From Stromatinia cepivora (lineage: Eukaryota > Ascomycota > Leotiomycetes > Helotiales > Sclerotiniaceae): a stretch of 64,000 bases of DNA. Location: assembly GCA_014898415.1 (NCBI GenBank), contig RCTD01000008.1:682001-746000 (forward strand), written 5' to 3'. Below the pieces are notes generated by a model. The model was not told the origin of the DNA. It made no database searches and saw only the letters and a list, made by a program, of their open reading frames with translations. Shown here in pieces: positions 32,015 through 43,527 of the stretch (the first letter of the stretch is position 1; the number at the start of each line of letters is the position of its first letter). Position numbers and translations under genes: made by a program.

Positions 32015-34045
32015 TTAGAAAATCGAGTTGACGATGTTGCCACCAATTGTTGCTCCAGCACCAAAAATAGCAGCGTTACCCAATTTCTTGCCGAACTTCT
32101 TTCCCATCTCTCCTCCCTTGCCAAGCTTGTCGTCAGTAGGTTGTTCTGCGACGGCCATGGGAGGAACAGAGCTATTGTAAGGGTTGCTTGGTCCAGGTGG
32201 TTGAGGCCCATGTTGTTGGGGAGCGTATGGAGAGTAGGCAGCCTTCTCGTTACCATAATAGGTAGGTTGTGCAGGTTGGTTGGTGTGCTTCTGAACGTAG
32301 TTGGATGGGAATACACCCTCCTTTCCGGTCTTTTCATTCTTGCCCATCCACCAATCGTCATTCATATATTCATAAATGATAACGATGTCTCCAACTTCGA
32401 AATTGCAGTCTTCAGGTTCAGTGTAACGGTAAAGAGCGGTCGCGCGTCCGACTTCTGGTCGAGCAGGTGGTTGAGTTGGTCCGCGAGGAGGAAGATTTGG
32501 AGTTGATTGGTATGATGGTGGGGGGTTGTCGCTATTGACGTTCAACTGTGAGAATGCAGCAACTGGAACAACTGGTGCTGGAGAGACAGCGTTGGCACGA
32601 GGGGCGGGGGAGGATGTCGAGTTCAAGTTGGTTTCGGAGGGAAGTCTGCTGATCATAAGCTCGTACACCTCGTAGGTAATGAGTTCATCTTCGAGAAGAT
32701 TTTCAAGTTCCTGCGAATTTATCAGCATAGATTAAAAACCAAGATGAAGGGTTCACCTTGCATTCTTAATGTTGCGAATAGATCGATTAGCCTTCATGAT
32801 CTGTTGGCGACGCTCTGGGGGCATTGAAGTAGACATGATTTTGTTCTCGTAGTATGCGTATTCCTTTTCGATACAGTCGGTACAATTTTGATGATTTGTA
32901 CAATTTCTGTTTTTACTCTGAGCAACGAGTTGTTCAATCTTTTGTCGCTCGTGTTCGAAGAAGTAGAGTTCACCACGTTGTGGCTTAGATGGCTTAGTTC
33001 GGGAAGAGCGCTTGGCGATTGTAGGGGATGATGGAATTCGGTAAATCTTAGAGTTTAGTGCGAACGGGGTCTCTTTTAGTGCCTCGGGAGTGAAACCACT
33101 ATTTTCTTCATTGATTTTAGAATTAAAATAGTCACCACCCTCTAACTCAGTGTCATTTGGAGTTCGCAAACTCATAATTCGTGAATGTGGTACTGTTGTT
33201 GTAATACCCAATTTTGGGCCTCGGGTTGGTGTGTATGAGAGCGCAGGTGAAGAAGAAGGTATATCCAGTGGTGCCGTATAGTTTCTGATTCCAAAAGTAG
33301 TAACAATCGGTTTGGCGGCGGATACTTGACGGATGCTCTTCGGTGAATTGGCATGAGTAGACGTTTTCCTGCTACTTGTTGGGCTTGGACAAAGAGCGTC
33401 CGATTGCTCGCGAAGAGTTCTCTCGAGAAGGGTGCCAAGTAAATGGTCGCTGTCGACAATAGCTTCTGGGTCTGGAGTTCCAGGAAAGCTAAAGTTTCTC
33501 GTGAATGATTCGCGAATTACCAAAGGTGCTCTTGCAGTGACAGGCGGATCTGCAAGATCAGAAAGTCAGTAACTTTTTCCGGTAAATTGAAGAAGTAAAA
33601 GTGCATAGAAGTGAGGATGATACATACCCTTGGGAAGCGGCGAGGTAGGCTTCTGAGTACCAGGTACTCGAGGAGATTGAGTACCTGGTACTCGAGGCGA
33701 CTCAACTGCCTGTGGCGAGATTTTATTACCAAAGTGGTCATAGAAATTGATTCCAAGTCCACCAAAGCCACCAAGTTCACCGGCGCTTTCCTCTCCAACA
33801 GTATCCATCCTCTCAGTAGTTGGCTCCAGCTGTACACTGGCGCGTCTTTGATTCAGTACAGAGGTCTTCTTTCCACCAATATTGACTGTAGAAGTGCGTC
33901 TCAAATCATTTGAATTTTTCTCGCTAAGCAGATTCGAGTTTGTTGTTTGAGATTCACTGGATATTCTTCTCCAACCTCTTGTAAATTTATTCTCCTTCGC
34001 TGGCTTGGGAGCCAAGATAAGAGGGGAAACCATGATGGGAAACAT
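32015..34045 (-). CDS. SH3-domain protein (Lsb1/Pin3-like C-terminus) with long N-terminal extension
   Basis: Three exons: 34045-33628, 33549-32762 and 32710-32015; intron 1 is 78 nt (GTATGT...CAG), intron 2 is 51 nt and starts with GC (GCAAGG...CAG). The product is 633 residues. The last 256 residues (from Met378, ATG at 32836) match the fungal Lsb1/Pin3 plan: PPERRQQIMKANRSIRNIKN, ELENLLEDELITYEVYEL, a Pro-rich spacer, an SH3 domain at about 491-544 (ATALYRYTEPEDCNFEVGD, DDWWMGK, GVFPSNYV) and a Gly-rich tail (FGAGATIGGNIVN). Yeast Lsb1/Pin3 bind Las17/WASP and affect actin and prions. The first 377 residues are Ser/Thr/Arg-rich and disordered with CTNHQNCTDCIEKEYAYYEN near 360-375. Either one long protein or two overlapping transcripts exist; there is no stop between them. 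Confidence 0.78.
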
Positions 34046-35883
34046 CTTGGTTGTTGATGTGTTTGTAAAAAAAAATATTGAAGAACAGAAAGCTGAAGAA
34101 GCTTATTAGCTTAGTATTCTAGTAGTTCACTAGTGGAAATCGCTACTTGATCCTCGAGGTTGAAGTATTGAGGCATCGAGGCATCAATAATGAGAAATGT
34201 GCCTATAATTCGGCCAATCCCACGGTCTTGTTAATAAATTACTTTATTCGAACCAATTGATCACTCATTGAAGCCACAAAAGATATGTTCTCATCAATGA
34301 GAAACAGTTTTTTGAATCTTGGGAGAGAAGACCACATTCAATGGATGAAAGCTACTTTAAGTGAAGTTATCTTGCTGATGAGATGAAATCTCAAACCACT
34401 GAGAAGAGACAGTCACAACATTCTAAAAGAACTTTTGAAGCCCTTCATACAAGTGTAAAGGGCTTCTCACCTTGTATTGGTGTCAGAGGTAACAATTGAA
34501 AAGCATGCAGTTTTTATACTGCCCTATCCCACTGAGGGGAGAACTCTAATCTCCAAAGACCAAATTATATAGTTTTCATACTATTTCGCAACAGCAAACT
34601 TTGCATAACTCTCACACACCTATTACCAAAATTGAACAATGAATCTACATCATCAATCAGAATCTGATTAGATACCTTGCATAGCCTCAGCCACACTATA
34701 AGTGCCCGCAGTTCCCTAAGATACTCCCCTACGAAAGTGAATAGTTTTCATATCCCCAAAGGAAACATAGCATGATTCCCCTTGTCCTATTGCTATTGCC
34801 GCTCATGGTGATACGATCAATCTCATAGACAAATTTAAATAGTTCCCATCTTTTCCATTCTACGATAGTTAGTCTGAATAAAAGCCCAACATTCCCAATA
34901 CAATCACATGGAAATTTTCATCATTCCACAACATTTCAATGAAATAACATTACAAGTATGGTCTACATATATATAAACCAGGTTCTATTGTCCAGCTCAG
35001 TATATGCGATATATCTTAAATCTCCAAACAAGTGGCTGTGTATTTTAATCCAGTCTTACTGTGGCCTGACAAGATGCACTCACGGAGCTTCCAGCCCAAT
35101 CATATATATAGAATCTATATCCATACAGTTCGGATTGAATATTATTGCAGCTCTAAGCATACGTATACACGGTAACTATCTTCCGTTTAATCTTACACTG
35201 ACATTTTACCATTAAGTATAGGAACAAGTAGCTGTCTAATTTAATCCAGCCCTACTAGCCAGAGGAGATTCACTCAAAGCTTCATTCCCATATACTAATA
35301 TTATTATTGCGCTATCCATGCTCGAGTTTTACAAAAAAAAAATTGGTTTTCAGCTTCATTTGCACTGTACTCTATCTCAACACTTTTTTAAATCACAAAC
35401 CCTACTGCGAAATCATTGCTCACAGATATCAGCACCTATGAGCAAAGACATATCAAATCAATTATATTTTAGTGATTTAGTAATATATTTTTTGGTTCGC
35501 ACACAATGCGTCTGTCTATTTCTGTAATTAAAAACACAAGTATTCCCAGATGAGAGAAATATAGGAAATAATGAGCGTTTTACGGGAAAAAAAAACAGTA
35601 ACACCCATCGATCCTTCGCTGTTCGCACACAAATCCGCCTTTCCTCCCTATCGGAACCATACGTAGGCCCATAGCCATGACTATGTTCGTACATATATAT
35701 CTTCACTTCTTGATAAAAGGAATCTGTTGATTCTGTCTGAAATGGTAAGAAGCGAATATACAAGAAAGAGTACGAGAGAACACGAGTAAATTGCAATATC
35801 CAATAATCTCACATCGCCGTCCAGGGACCCTTGTTGGGTCATGGAGCCCGGCGACAACCCCCAGAAGAGATGAAAGTTATCAT
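34046..35883. other. Gene-free spacer with a diverged direct repeat
   Basis: About 1.8 kb without a convincing gene; the frames at 34958-35215, 35318-35527 and minus 35796-35458 are short and not recognisable. Stretches near 35,029-35,097 and 35,227-35,291 resemble each other (AAGTGGCTGTGTATTTTAAT versus AAGTAGCTGTCTAATTTAAT, then TCCAG...), an old local duplication. Confidence 0.45.
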
Positions 35884-36670
35884 TTAGTTTCCAGTAGTCG
35901 TTGGAGGAGTTTCCCAGTGTCTCAACATTGTGTCAAGAGCTGTTTGCCACTCATATGCAAAGCACGCAGCGAGTTGAGCCGCCTCTTCGGCTTCTGGTAA
36001 TCGACCACCCCACATTTCTGGTTTGGCCGCTTCAATTGTCGCATACGTTTGTATCATCCCACTAGCACGTCAACATTAGCTTTATCTAGATTGACAAGAA
36101 GTAAACCGGGTGTGAATCTTGAGACTTACTCATCATGTATTTTGATCAGAACCAACCACGCGTAGTTCCAGCTCCGATTACTCGCTGGGTCACTACTCAC
36201 TCTCCATCTTGCATCGTCGAGTAGGTCGTTACTGAACCCGTAGTCACGGGTTAGGTTACGGAGTTCGTTGAGCAAATTATTGGATGTGACATAATAGGTC
36301 CAGGCAGCTGCCATTGGTTCTTGGAAGAGAAGTGCTTCTGCTTCATTGGAAGCTGCAGCTATTCGCTCGATTCTACAGAGTTCGGTGAGCGTGTTTACGC
36401 GGTGTGTGTTAAGTGATTCGATGAGTTGAGCGGTATTCTCCTGCTATATGTTAGTCTCATAGTTTAAAAAGACTTGTGAAAGGATTTGCGGAATAACATC
36501 TTCGGGGTATGGAAGAATTTGTAGAGTGTGATGATGAATGGATGGTAACAGAAAGATGAAAGGCGAATTAAAAATATCAGTCCTTAACTCACTTGGGTTG
36601 TTGAACGTCGAGAACTTCCGGAGCTTGAGCTGGGACCGCCTTGTGTGCGTCTAGAGCTGTGGGAAGACAT
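35884..36670 (-). CDS. Small protein of unknown function, three exons
   Basis: Exons 36670-36593, 36443-36130 and 36061-35884 give 570 nt, 189 residues. Introns are 149 nt (GTGAGT...ACTAACATATAG) and 68 nt (GTAAGT, GCTAATG branch, GCTAG end). The N-terminus is Ser/Arg-rich (MSSHSSRRTQGG and a Ser run), the rest is mostly helical: QENTAQLIESLNTHRVN, EAEALLFQEPMAAAWTYYV, LLDDARWRVSSD and EEAAQLAACFAYEWQTALDT. There is no signal peptide, membrane segment or motif I recognise. The clean phases across both introns and the good branch sites make it a likely real gene. Acceptor of intron 1 could shift by one CAG (one Gln). Confidence 0.65.
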
Positions 36671-39600
36671 GATCAAGTTTGTGACAATTGCGCTGATATA
36701 ATGTGGAATTCCGATTCAAGATCTCCTGGCTTTAGGCTCTCTAAAGAACTTCGACTTGATGATATCGAGATGGGCAATGGTATATACTGAGTGAAAATCC
36801 TTAGATCTACTGAGGCGATTGCTAGTAATGAAGGAATTAATTAGATGCTGTTAAGGCTGCTCCTCAGAGATATAGTCCTTTCTCTTAGGGAAGATAGGTC
36901 CTTTATATCGATATGGACATGCGACGCTTAACTCAGCATGCGGCGTGGTTGACAGACAAAGTTCATCAGTTCACCAACTGGGCCACATGAAGAAGAACAG
37001 TCAGAGACTTACCCTCGCTGTCAGTATGACGTTCCTAATAGTAGGATAGGCTTTCTCAGAAGAGCAATGACGAACACGTGAAACTAAAGGTCCGATTATA
37101 GCAAAACTCGAACCACACATTAACTTCAATGCCTGAAAGATAGTCTCAGCTCTGGATGCCTCGAGGCACAAATCCCTTTTCTCGGACATCAGATGCATCA
37201 CAGCCTTGCTATTTGCTACTGCCGCGGCAAACAATAGGTGCATTGGAATATTTTGGAGGCCCTTCAGACAGTAGGAAAATCTCAAAATTTGATGTATCTG
37301 GCGTTTGTGTATTGAAAGTGGAGAAAATATGGAGTCTTGAAGGCAAATTCCTGGAACTAATTGGCAACCGCGACAATATTTTAAGTTACACTAGGCGTCA
37401 GGAACTTTGAATACTGCCGACGTTTACTGGCATGTACTTAAAAGGAACATGATTGGGTGCTCGGGGCAATCTTTCACCAGAATAAAACAGGAAACACATC
37501 GGACTGAGGTTCACTATATTGTTAGATCCTATTGCGACTACGATATCCCAAAATAACTCTCCCATCCTGGACCTCACTTCAGGACCTCACTTCAATCCCC
37601 AACGTTCAACGTGCCAGCCCCGCATGCCTTTGCCGTGATTGCGGGATTTGGGAAACATTACTTGTATCCTACTGGCAAGAGAACCGGGCACGCGAGCTGA
37701 ATTAAAGTATGGTTCGCAAAAACTTCGAACGGTCTCTTGTATATTCCTTATCCCTGATGCCACACTTGTCAGCAAAACAAGTGCTGACAGGATAAACTAG
37801 GTTGAAATATGGTCAGCCTCAATTACGAATGATATTTAACGATAGCCCAGTTTGGACCTCTCTCCGCCGCAGGGCCGAAGTATTTAATCCTAAAATTCTC
37901 CCTAATTCGATGTCAGCTGATTACAATATCCTTAAGGTGTACATTGATTGATGATAGCCGCTATGATAGGGTGTTTTGACAAAAGGACTACCGCTCAAAT
38001 AGTCGCAGCCATGACTACAATATTGATATTGTTCCTACCTGGCCAGATACTACACAAATTCTCAGCCCTTGGCATCGTGCGTCGTCCATTCAAGTGTCTT
38101 CTTTCTGGAAACAATCATTTTTATCTAATTTTAGAACCATAGTGCAGCAACAACGGCAATCTATCCAATCATGTACTCCCGTATCTGCAGTAAGAAGGTG
38201 GTAACACAAAGGTGTGGTTCAGTACAATATTTCAGAGCATTAAGGAAGGAAAATAACTTAATTTAGAAGTATCGTTACAAGAAGGTTTTATGGAGTTACT
38301 TGTGGCGGCGCGGCTAAGGTTAATAGCAAATCAGAAATAGTAGAACATCAACGCCAAAACGAGTCTTAATTGCGACACCGATGTCATTCAACAACAAACT
38401 CAGCACTAAAACCTTAATGAGGAGAGATTGATCGCCCCAAAACATACAGCTTACACTTCAGGCTTCAAGCTGATGAAGTCATTCAGTAAAGTCAAACGAT
38501 TCATGACCCTCCGCATCTTGGCTCTGGACTTTGAACTGGTGATGTACTCTTCGCGAACGTGCAGGAATCTCCTATAATCGTGAAAACCCAGAAATGAAAC
38601 ACCATGACACCTCGAAAACGGAACGGTAAAGTTTCTAAGCATTTTACTGATAGTAAATCCTGTAGGCTGCAGGTTGGATGACTTCTTTCATCATTATCCC
38701 CCAATCTACGGCACATTTCGGAACCAATTTCGTCCTCATCGTCAAATACGTTTTTCTCCTATCGGGCTAAGGGCGTGACTCCGGAAAATGGACTGTTTGA
38801 TCGCGAATCTCTAGGGATTTCTAGCTTCATTGTTCAAAAGACAGAGCTGCGCTAGGCGGGTGTACGATCAATAACTGAGTGACAAGCGATAATTTATGCA
38901 GTTTCGTTTGCAGGATAGCATTTCTGGCTTTCAGGTTTTCATCCGAGCTATCTCATGTCATTCGTATTTTACTATTGATTGGTCAGTGCCGAATTACATC
39001 AAGCACACGAATTTTAAGCTTTCTTCCATTGTGCTTCTTTAGAGCTAATCATGTATGACCAAGGTACTTTTTCTTGCATTGAGGTTGATATTGCTTCGGG
39101 TCTGCAGTATCTGACCTTGTGGGGTTCCCATCTCTCATCATTATATAACTTCTTTGAGCCTCAACTTATCCAACAGCGGATATCTTCATCACGTATATTA
39201 AAAAATCACACGAATTTGAGACGTGATCGCGCAGAGTCTATCGCGTGGAGATCCCTTCTCCTATTCACTTCATTCACTGGATTTGGCTTTTGGGCGCAGG
39301 GCGTGACATGATCTATAGGAGCAGTCTTTTCTTGGTTCTAGTCTAACAAACCTAAAGGTACGAACAATTTCGAATTAGCTTCAATGTTCAACGTCTCATT
39401 TTATATCAGAAAAGCCATATCGTTTCGGGGGCGCAAAAAATGATCAATGTCACGCTTCCATCAGTGGTGCTACTTTACTTGGTATAATAACAAATCGACA
39501 GTGTAGAGATTTAACAATATTAACGACTTGTATTGTTGTTTTCTCTCTCATTTACTTTCCATTCTGCTGCGTCTCCTTTACCATATTTCTCAACACAAAT

Positions 39601-40740
39601 AGTTTATCAGCGAAAAATCACTAGATATGAATATTTTCACATCTACCCTAGCCCACGAATATCTTAAATGCAGTCATGAATTGCAATTACCAGTCAAAGA
39701 ATGACAAATACTGAGGAATTTGAGCCAAAATCGCACTCCATGTAGCTCCACTTATGCCTTTCGTTGAGTTATAATACTCCACGGCCCAGCTCTGACACTT
39801 TCAGTCTTTTATGCTCAATAAATATTGGAAAATCTGAGAGAATACACAAAACTTGCTACTATAGTAGTTTCAAAACCTTTGGGAATTATCCTTGAAAAGA
39901 GAAAAGCGGGGTAAGCAATGCGGATGCGGACCATTCAATGTAGGCTACGGTATAAATTTTGTATTCGGTATTGCGAAACCTCTATAAAGGATGCAGAGTT
40001 TCTATCGACAGCCGAACATAATTCATGTGATATACAATATGCGAAGGGTTGATATGGCATATGTAAGTGCACAAGTAGTTGAGACTGGTTGATATGTTTC
40101 AGTCCATCTTGACTTGCATAGTACATACATGGATCGGAGGAATTGGGAGCTATACATTGTGGCATTTAATACTGTTGTTTTCTCATCATTACTTCGTTTT
40201 ACTCTAACAAGCTTCATGCTTTTTATATCTCATTGTTATTATCCTTCTTCATCGTTATTCCATTCGAGAATCCATATATGCTTAGTGAAACCCCAGAGTT
40301 AAATGAACGTGACCATGATAAAAAATCCTCTTATCTTCAATTTTGTGGGAAGCAACCTAAAAGAGTGATCAGTCGAGCCTAGCCCATGCATAATCTAAAT
40401 CAGTAAAATGGCCCATAACCTTTTATAGAGCTCAGATGTATGGGGATGTTCGGATGTGGAAGCGGAATATGCGAGTCACGTAACGCTTTATTTGTCACGG
40501 TCAACAGTGTTTACTCCAATCATTTCCGTATACAAGCTTTCTTACGACCAGATCAAAACATAACCAACCTGACTTCCAATAACAAATATTTCCACACTTC
40601 ATACCTCATGCAGTCAGCTTTCCTTCTCCTTTCTACTCATCTTTACTTCGGCGATCTGGCTTCAGTCATATCAACCTCCCTAGGCCTCTTCTCGCTGATT
40701 ACCAATGGGAGATGGACAGGACTGGTAATCCTTCCATAGC
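36671..40740. other. Gene-poor stretch
   Basis: About 4 kb with only short frames on both strands, such as minus 37285-37001 (MHLLFAAAVANSKAVMHLM), minus 38642-38451 and minus 40165-39935. None matches a family I know and none extends convincingly through introns. It may hold decayed genes or non-coding transcripts; I see nothing I can support. Confidence 0.45.
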
Positions 40741-41120
40741 GGGTACCTCAAGAGAGCCCTCGATCAAGAGACGAATTTGCGGCACTTCCCGCTCCAGCTC
40801 GAGGCAGACGTTGAGCAATTTTATGATGATGAGCCTGCAGCTGGGGAAACTTATACCACATCTTGTCCATATAAATAGCAAAATTTACAAAACCTTGATC
40901 TTTCAGGCTTCCTTGCGAGACTATATGACCTCCTTTCTGTCCTCGCCTCGCTGCTAACGACAATAAAATCCATGGAATTGAGCTTTCTCCGATTTGTGGG
41001 CGAGCATGGTTCTTATGGAGACCTTCTATTTGGCATGTGTAGAACTTTGGGCTGGCACGAGCATGTTGTTTCCGAGAGACGTAAATTACTGCACCCATGG
41101 ATTTTTTTATTCATGCGCGG
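40741..41120 (+). pseudogene. Possible gene remnant of unknown family
   Basis: One frame stays open with coding-like composition from 40741 to the TAG at 41118-41120, except for one TAG at 40876-40878. It reads ALDQETNLRHFPLQLEADV, then FLARLYDLLSVLASLLTTI, then ELSFLRFVGEHGSYGDLLF and GMCRTLGWHEHVVSERRKLL. Overlapping frames continue to about 41,330 (RITGFDLGPVMKIR). I do not recognise the family. Either the TAG lies in an intron or the gene is dead. Confidence 0.3.
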
Positions 41121-41621
41121 GTAGGACAACTCTTTGCCGCGGATTATGAGGTCAACGACTTCCTTTATGGTGAAGAAGAGAACCATCTTGGGAACTTACC
41201 TATCTCAAGTGAGCAAAAATGGTTTGGGATGTGTACCGAGCGAAATGCACCCCGCGCCAAAGTTCACCAAAAGCATGTGGTTTCATGAGAGGATTACTGG
41301 TTTTGATTTAGGACCAGTAATGAAAATCAGGTAATATATTCATACTGATTGACTATTGCAATCTCCGGACTAGTGGGATAGCTTGGTGGATTTTCCGAAA
41401 GTTCAAGCTCGTATCTGACTGCTCCAACAATCGATGGATGACTATGGGTTCTGATAATGCTGCAAGCTGTCCGCAGGACAGCAAATGTACGCCCATTTAA
41501 GGTCCACCCCGACAAGTAATGTCGCGTCTATATCATTGAATCTCATGCGATACTCGATTTAAGTTTAGATTTTTGTACACTTATGTGATTCAGTCTCTGA
41601 ACCGCACTCTTCAAACCACCT

Positions 41622-42921
41622 TTACTCATTTTTCAACTCCTCAAACATCTCTTCAAGCTTCGTTTGCATATCACAAAAGATATTGATGGCCTACACAGAA
41701 TCAAAAGTCAGCAAAGCCTACACCATATTTGACTCAAAAAGCATCCTGTCAATAACAACTCACCTGACTCAATTTTCTCTCTCCCTCTCCTTTTCCACTC
41801 CTCGTAAAAGCCATCCTCCATTTACTCTCGTATTCCGCATATTCCCTCAATTCATACTGAAGCTCCTCTTTCTCAACCTCATCAAACAAAGACCCCACTG
41901 TGTAGCCTTCCACCGATGTAGCGGCCAATTCCCTTAATAGCGCCGGCGCAATCGTTATATGATCTACACCAGCTAACATCATAATCTCATCGATATTCGT
42001 AAGACTAGCTGGTAGGACTTTCGTTTTGAGATTATTTTTGCGGTAGAATTGTTGGATTTCGTGACAGAGTTTATGCGCTTTGTTTGTGTCCGTGAATCTA
42101 TTTGGGATTATCAAATTAGATTGCTATCATGGCGGGACTAAGTGAAGAGGTATGGAGGGCTATACTCAGCGTCAAAATGAACTTTCAGTTCATTGACATA
42201 AGGCGCAATATAAGTGCACTTCACCTCTCCCGCTAACGCAGCTTGCTCAATCGTAAACAGTGTAGTCGCCAATGTCGTTATTCCTCTTTCTTCTAAAACC
42301 TTGCATGTTCGGAGTCCCTCCCATGTACTTGGAATTTTCAGACAAATACGCTTAGTATCAAAATTCGGATCGAGATGCTTGAATATGGATATTATTCCTA
42401 AATCTTTCAGACCCTGTTTATATCATTTTGGAAGAAGAGAAGAAGCTACTATGTGCATCGTTCACCATTCTCTTGTAATCATACGAATGATAGGGATTTG
42501 TCTGAACATGAACGAATCCCGTGACAACGCCTGCAATTGCAAGTTGTAGTTTGACCATCTAACCTCCCAATTAGCCCTTCGTACTCATAAGCTTTTTAGT
42601 AACATATCACTTACCGCAATCTCCACTGCTAGTTCTGAATGCCGTATATTCGAATATCCTTCAGTATCGAAGAGCTTCCTCGCCGTTTCGACTGCCTCAT
42701 GAAGAAGACTTTTGTTCTCTGGTTTCTGGAGTTCGGAAAATGCAATTGCTTGATTGGAGGTACAGTCGGTGAAAGGACCAAGAGATTTCGCAACTATGAT
42801 ATACCGTCAGAAGATTATGTGTTCATGATTATGAAGAAGGGATCCCACCCTCAAATTCCATAGTATCACAATCGACCACAGTCCTCGACCGCAGCAGCTC
42901 TAACAAGTTTTGTGGAGCCAT
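41622..42921 (-). CDS. Transaldolase
   Basis: Transaldolase moves a dihydroxyacetone unit between sugar phosphates in the pentose phosphate pathway through a Schiff-base lysine. Six exons: 42921-42849, 42793-42615, 42558-42466, 42413-42166, 42097-41764 and 41690-41622, with GT-AG introns of 52-73 nt; total 996 nt, 331 residues, close to the usual 320-330. Exon 1-2 give VVDCDTMEFEVAKSLGPF and DCTSNQAIA. The catalytic Lys is Lys141 in RICLKIPSTWEGL; TLATTLFTIEQAALAGE and CTYIAPYVNELKVHF follow, then VLPASLTNIDEIMMLAGVDH and ITIAPALLREL near the end. The exons were joined to keep these motifs in frame. Sequence style (VDCD, IPSTWEG) is that of a fungal transaldolase outside the main housekeeping type, which might serve special metabolism; no cluster surrounds it. 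Confidence 0.9.
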
Positions 42922-43527
42922 GACTTGTTGTTTGAAGATACAATTTTTCTTCTCGAGAGCTTTATTTTTGATGTATCCTTAAATGTTCAAAAAGTCTTGA
43001 GAAATAGTTTACTGGATACGAACATTCTGGACATTCGTAAAGTGGTATATGTTCAATTTCGGGTATATGCCGGTCTGAGGTGTACAACGTGGGGTAAAAC
43101 TTGAGGAAGGTGAAGCGAGCGACTTGCGGTCAGATGACTTACTTTCAATTCAGGGGTACCCCGCTATTTGCACTACTCTGTACACAAAATTTTAGAAAAG
43201 TCAAAGTTTCGAAGTAATCTAAATTGTATACTTCCAGAAATTGGAGGACTATCTTTGGAGGACGGAAGAAAGTGAAGATGTGCTCCCTTATGTTCCTGCT
43301 CGATCTAGAACATTCACGCTTCATTGTTTAAATCAATCCCATGCATCCAAACTTCGTTACCTAACTCAATCTCAAACCCTGAGGCTTCGCAGTCCAACTC
43401 AACCTCAAACATTTAGGTTTCGTCAACTTTAAACATGGAAGCCTCATTATCCGTTTCCCTCAAATATCCTACCCCAAGCTCTTCAATCCAACCCTCCAAC
43501 GAAACCCATTTAATCAACAAAATAAAC
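42922..43527. other. Spacer upstream of the transaldolase
   Basis: About 600 bp. Near 43,340-43,432 a loosely repeated motif of about 50 nt (AACTCAATCTCAAAC / AACTCAACCTCAAAC with GGCTTCG / GGTTTCG) occurs twice. No gene is supported. Confidence 0.4.
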
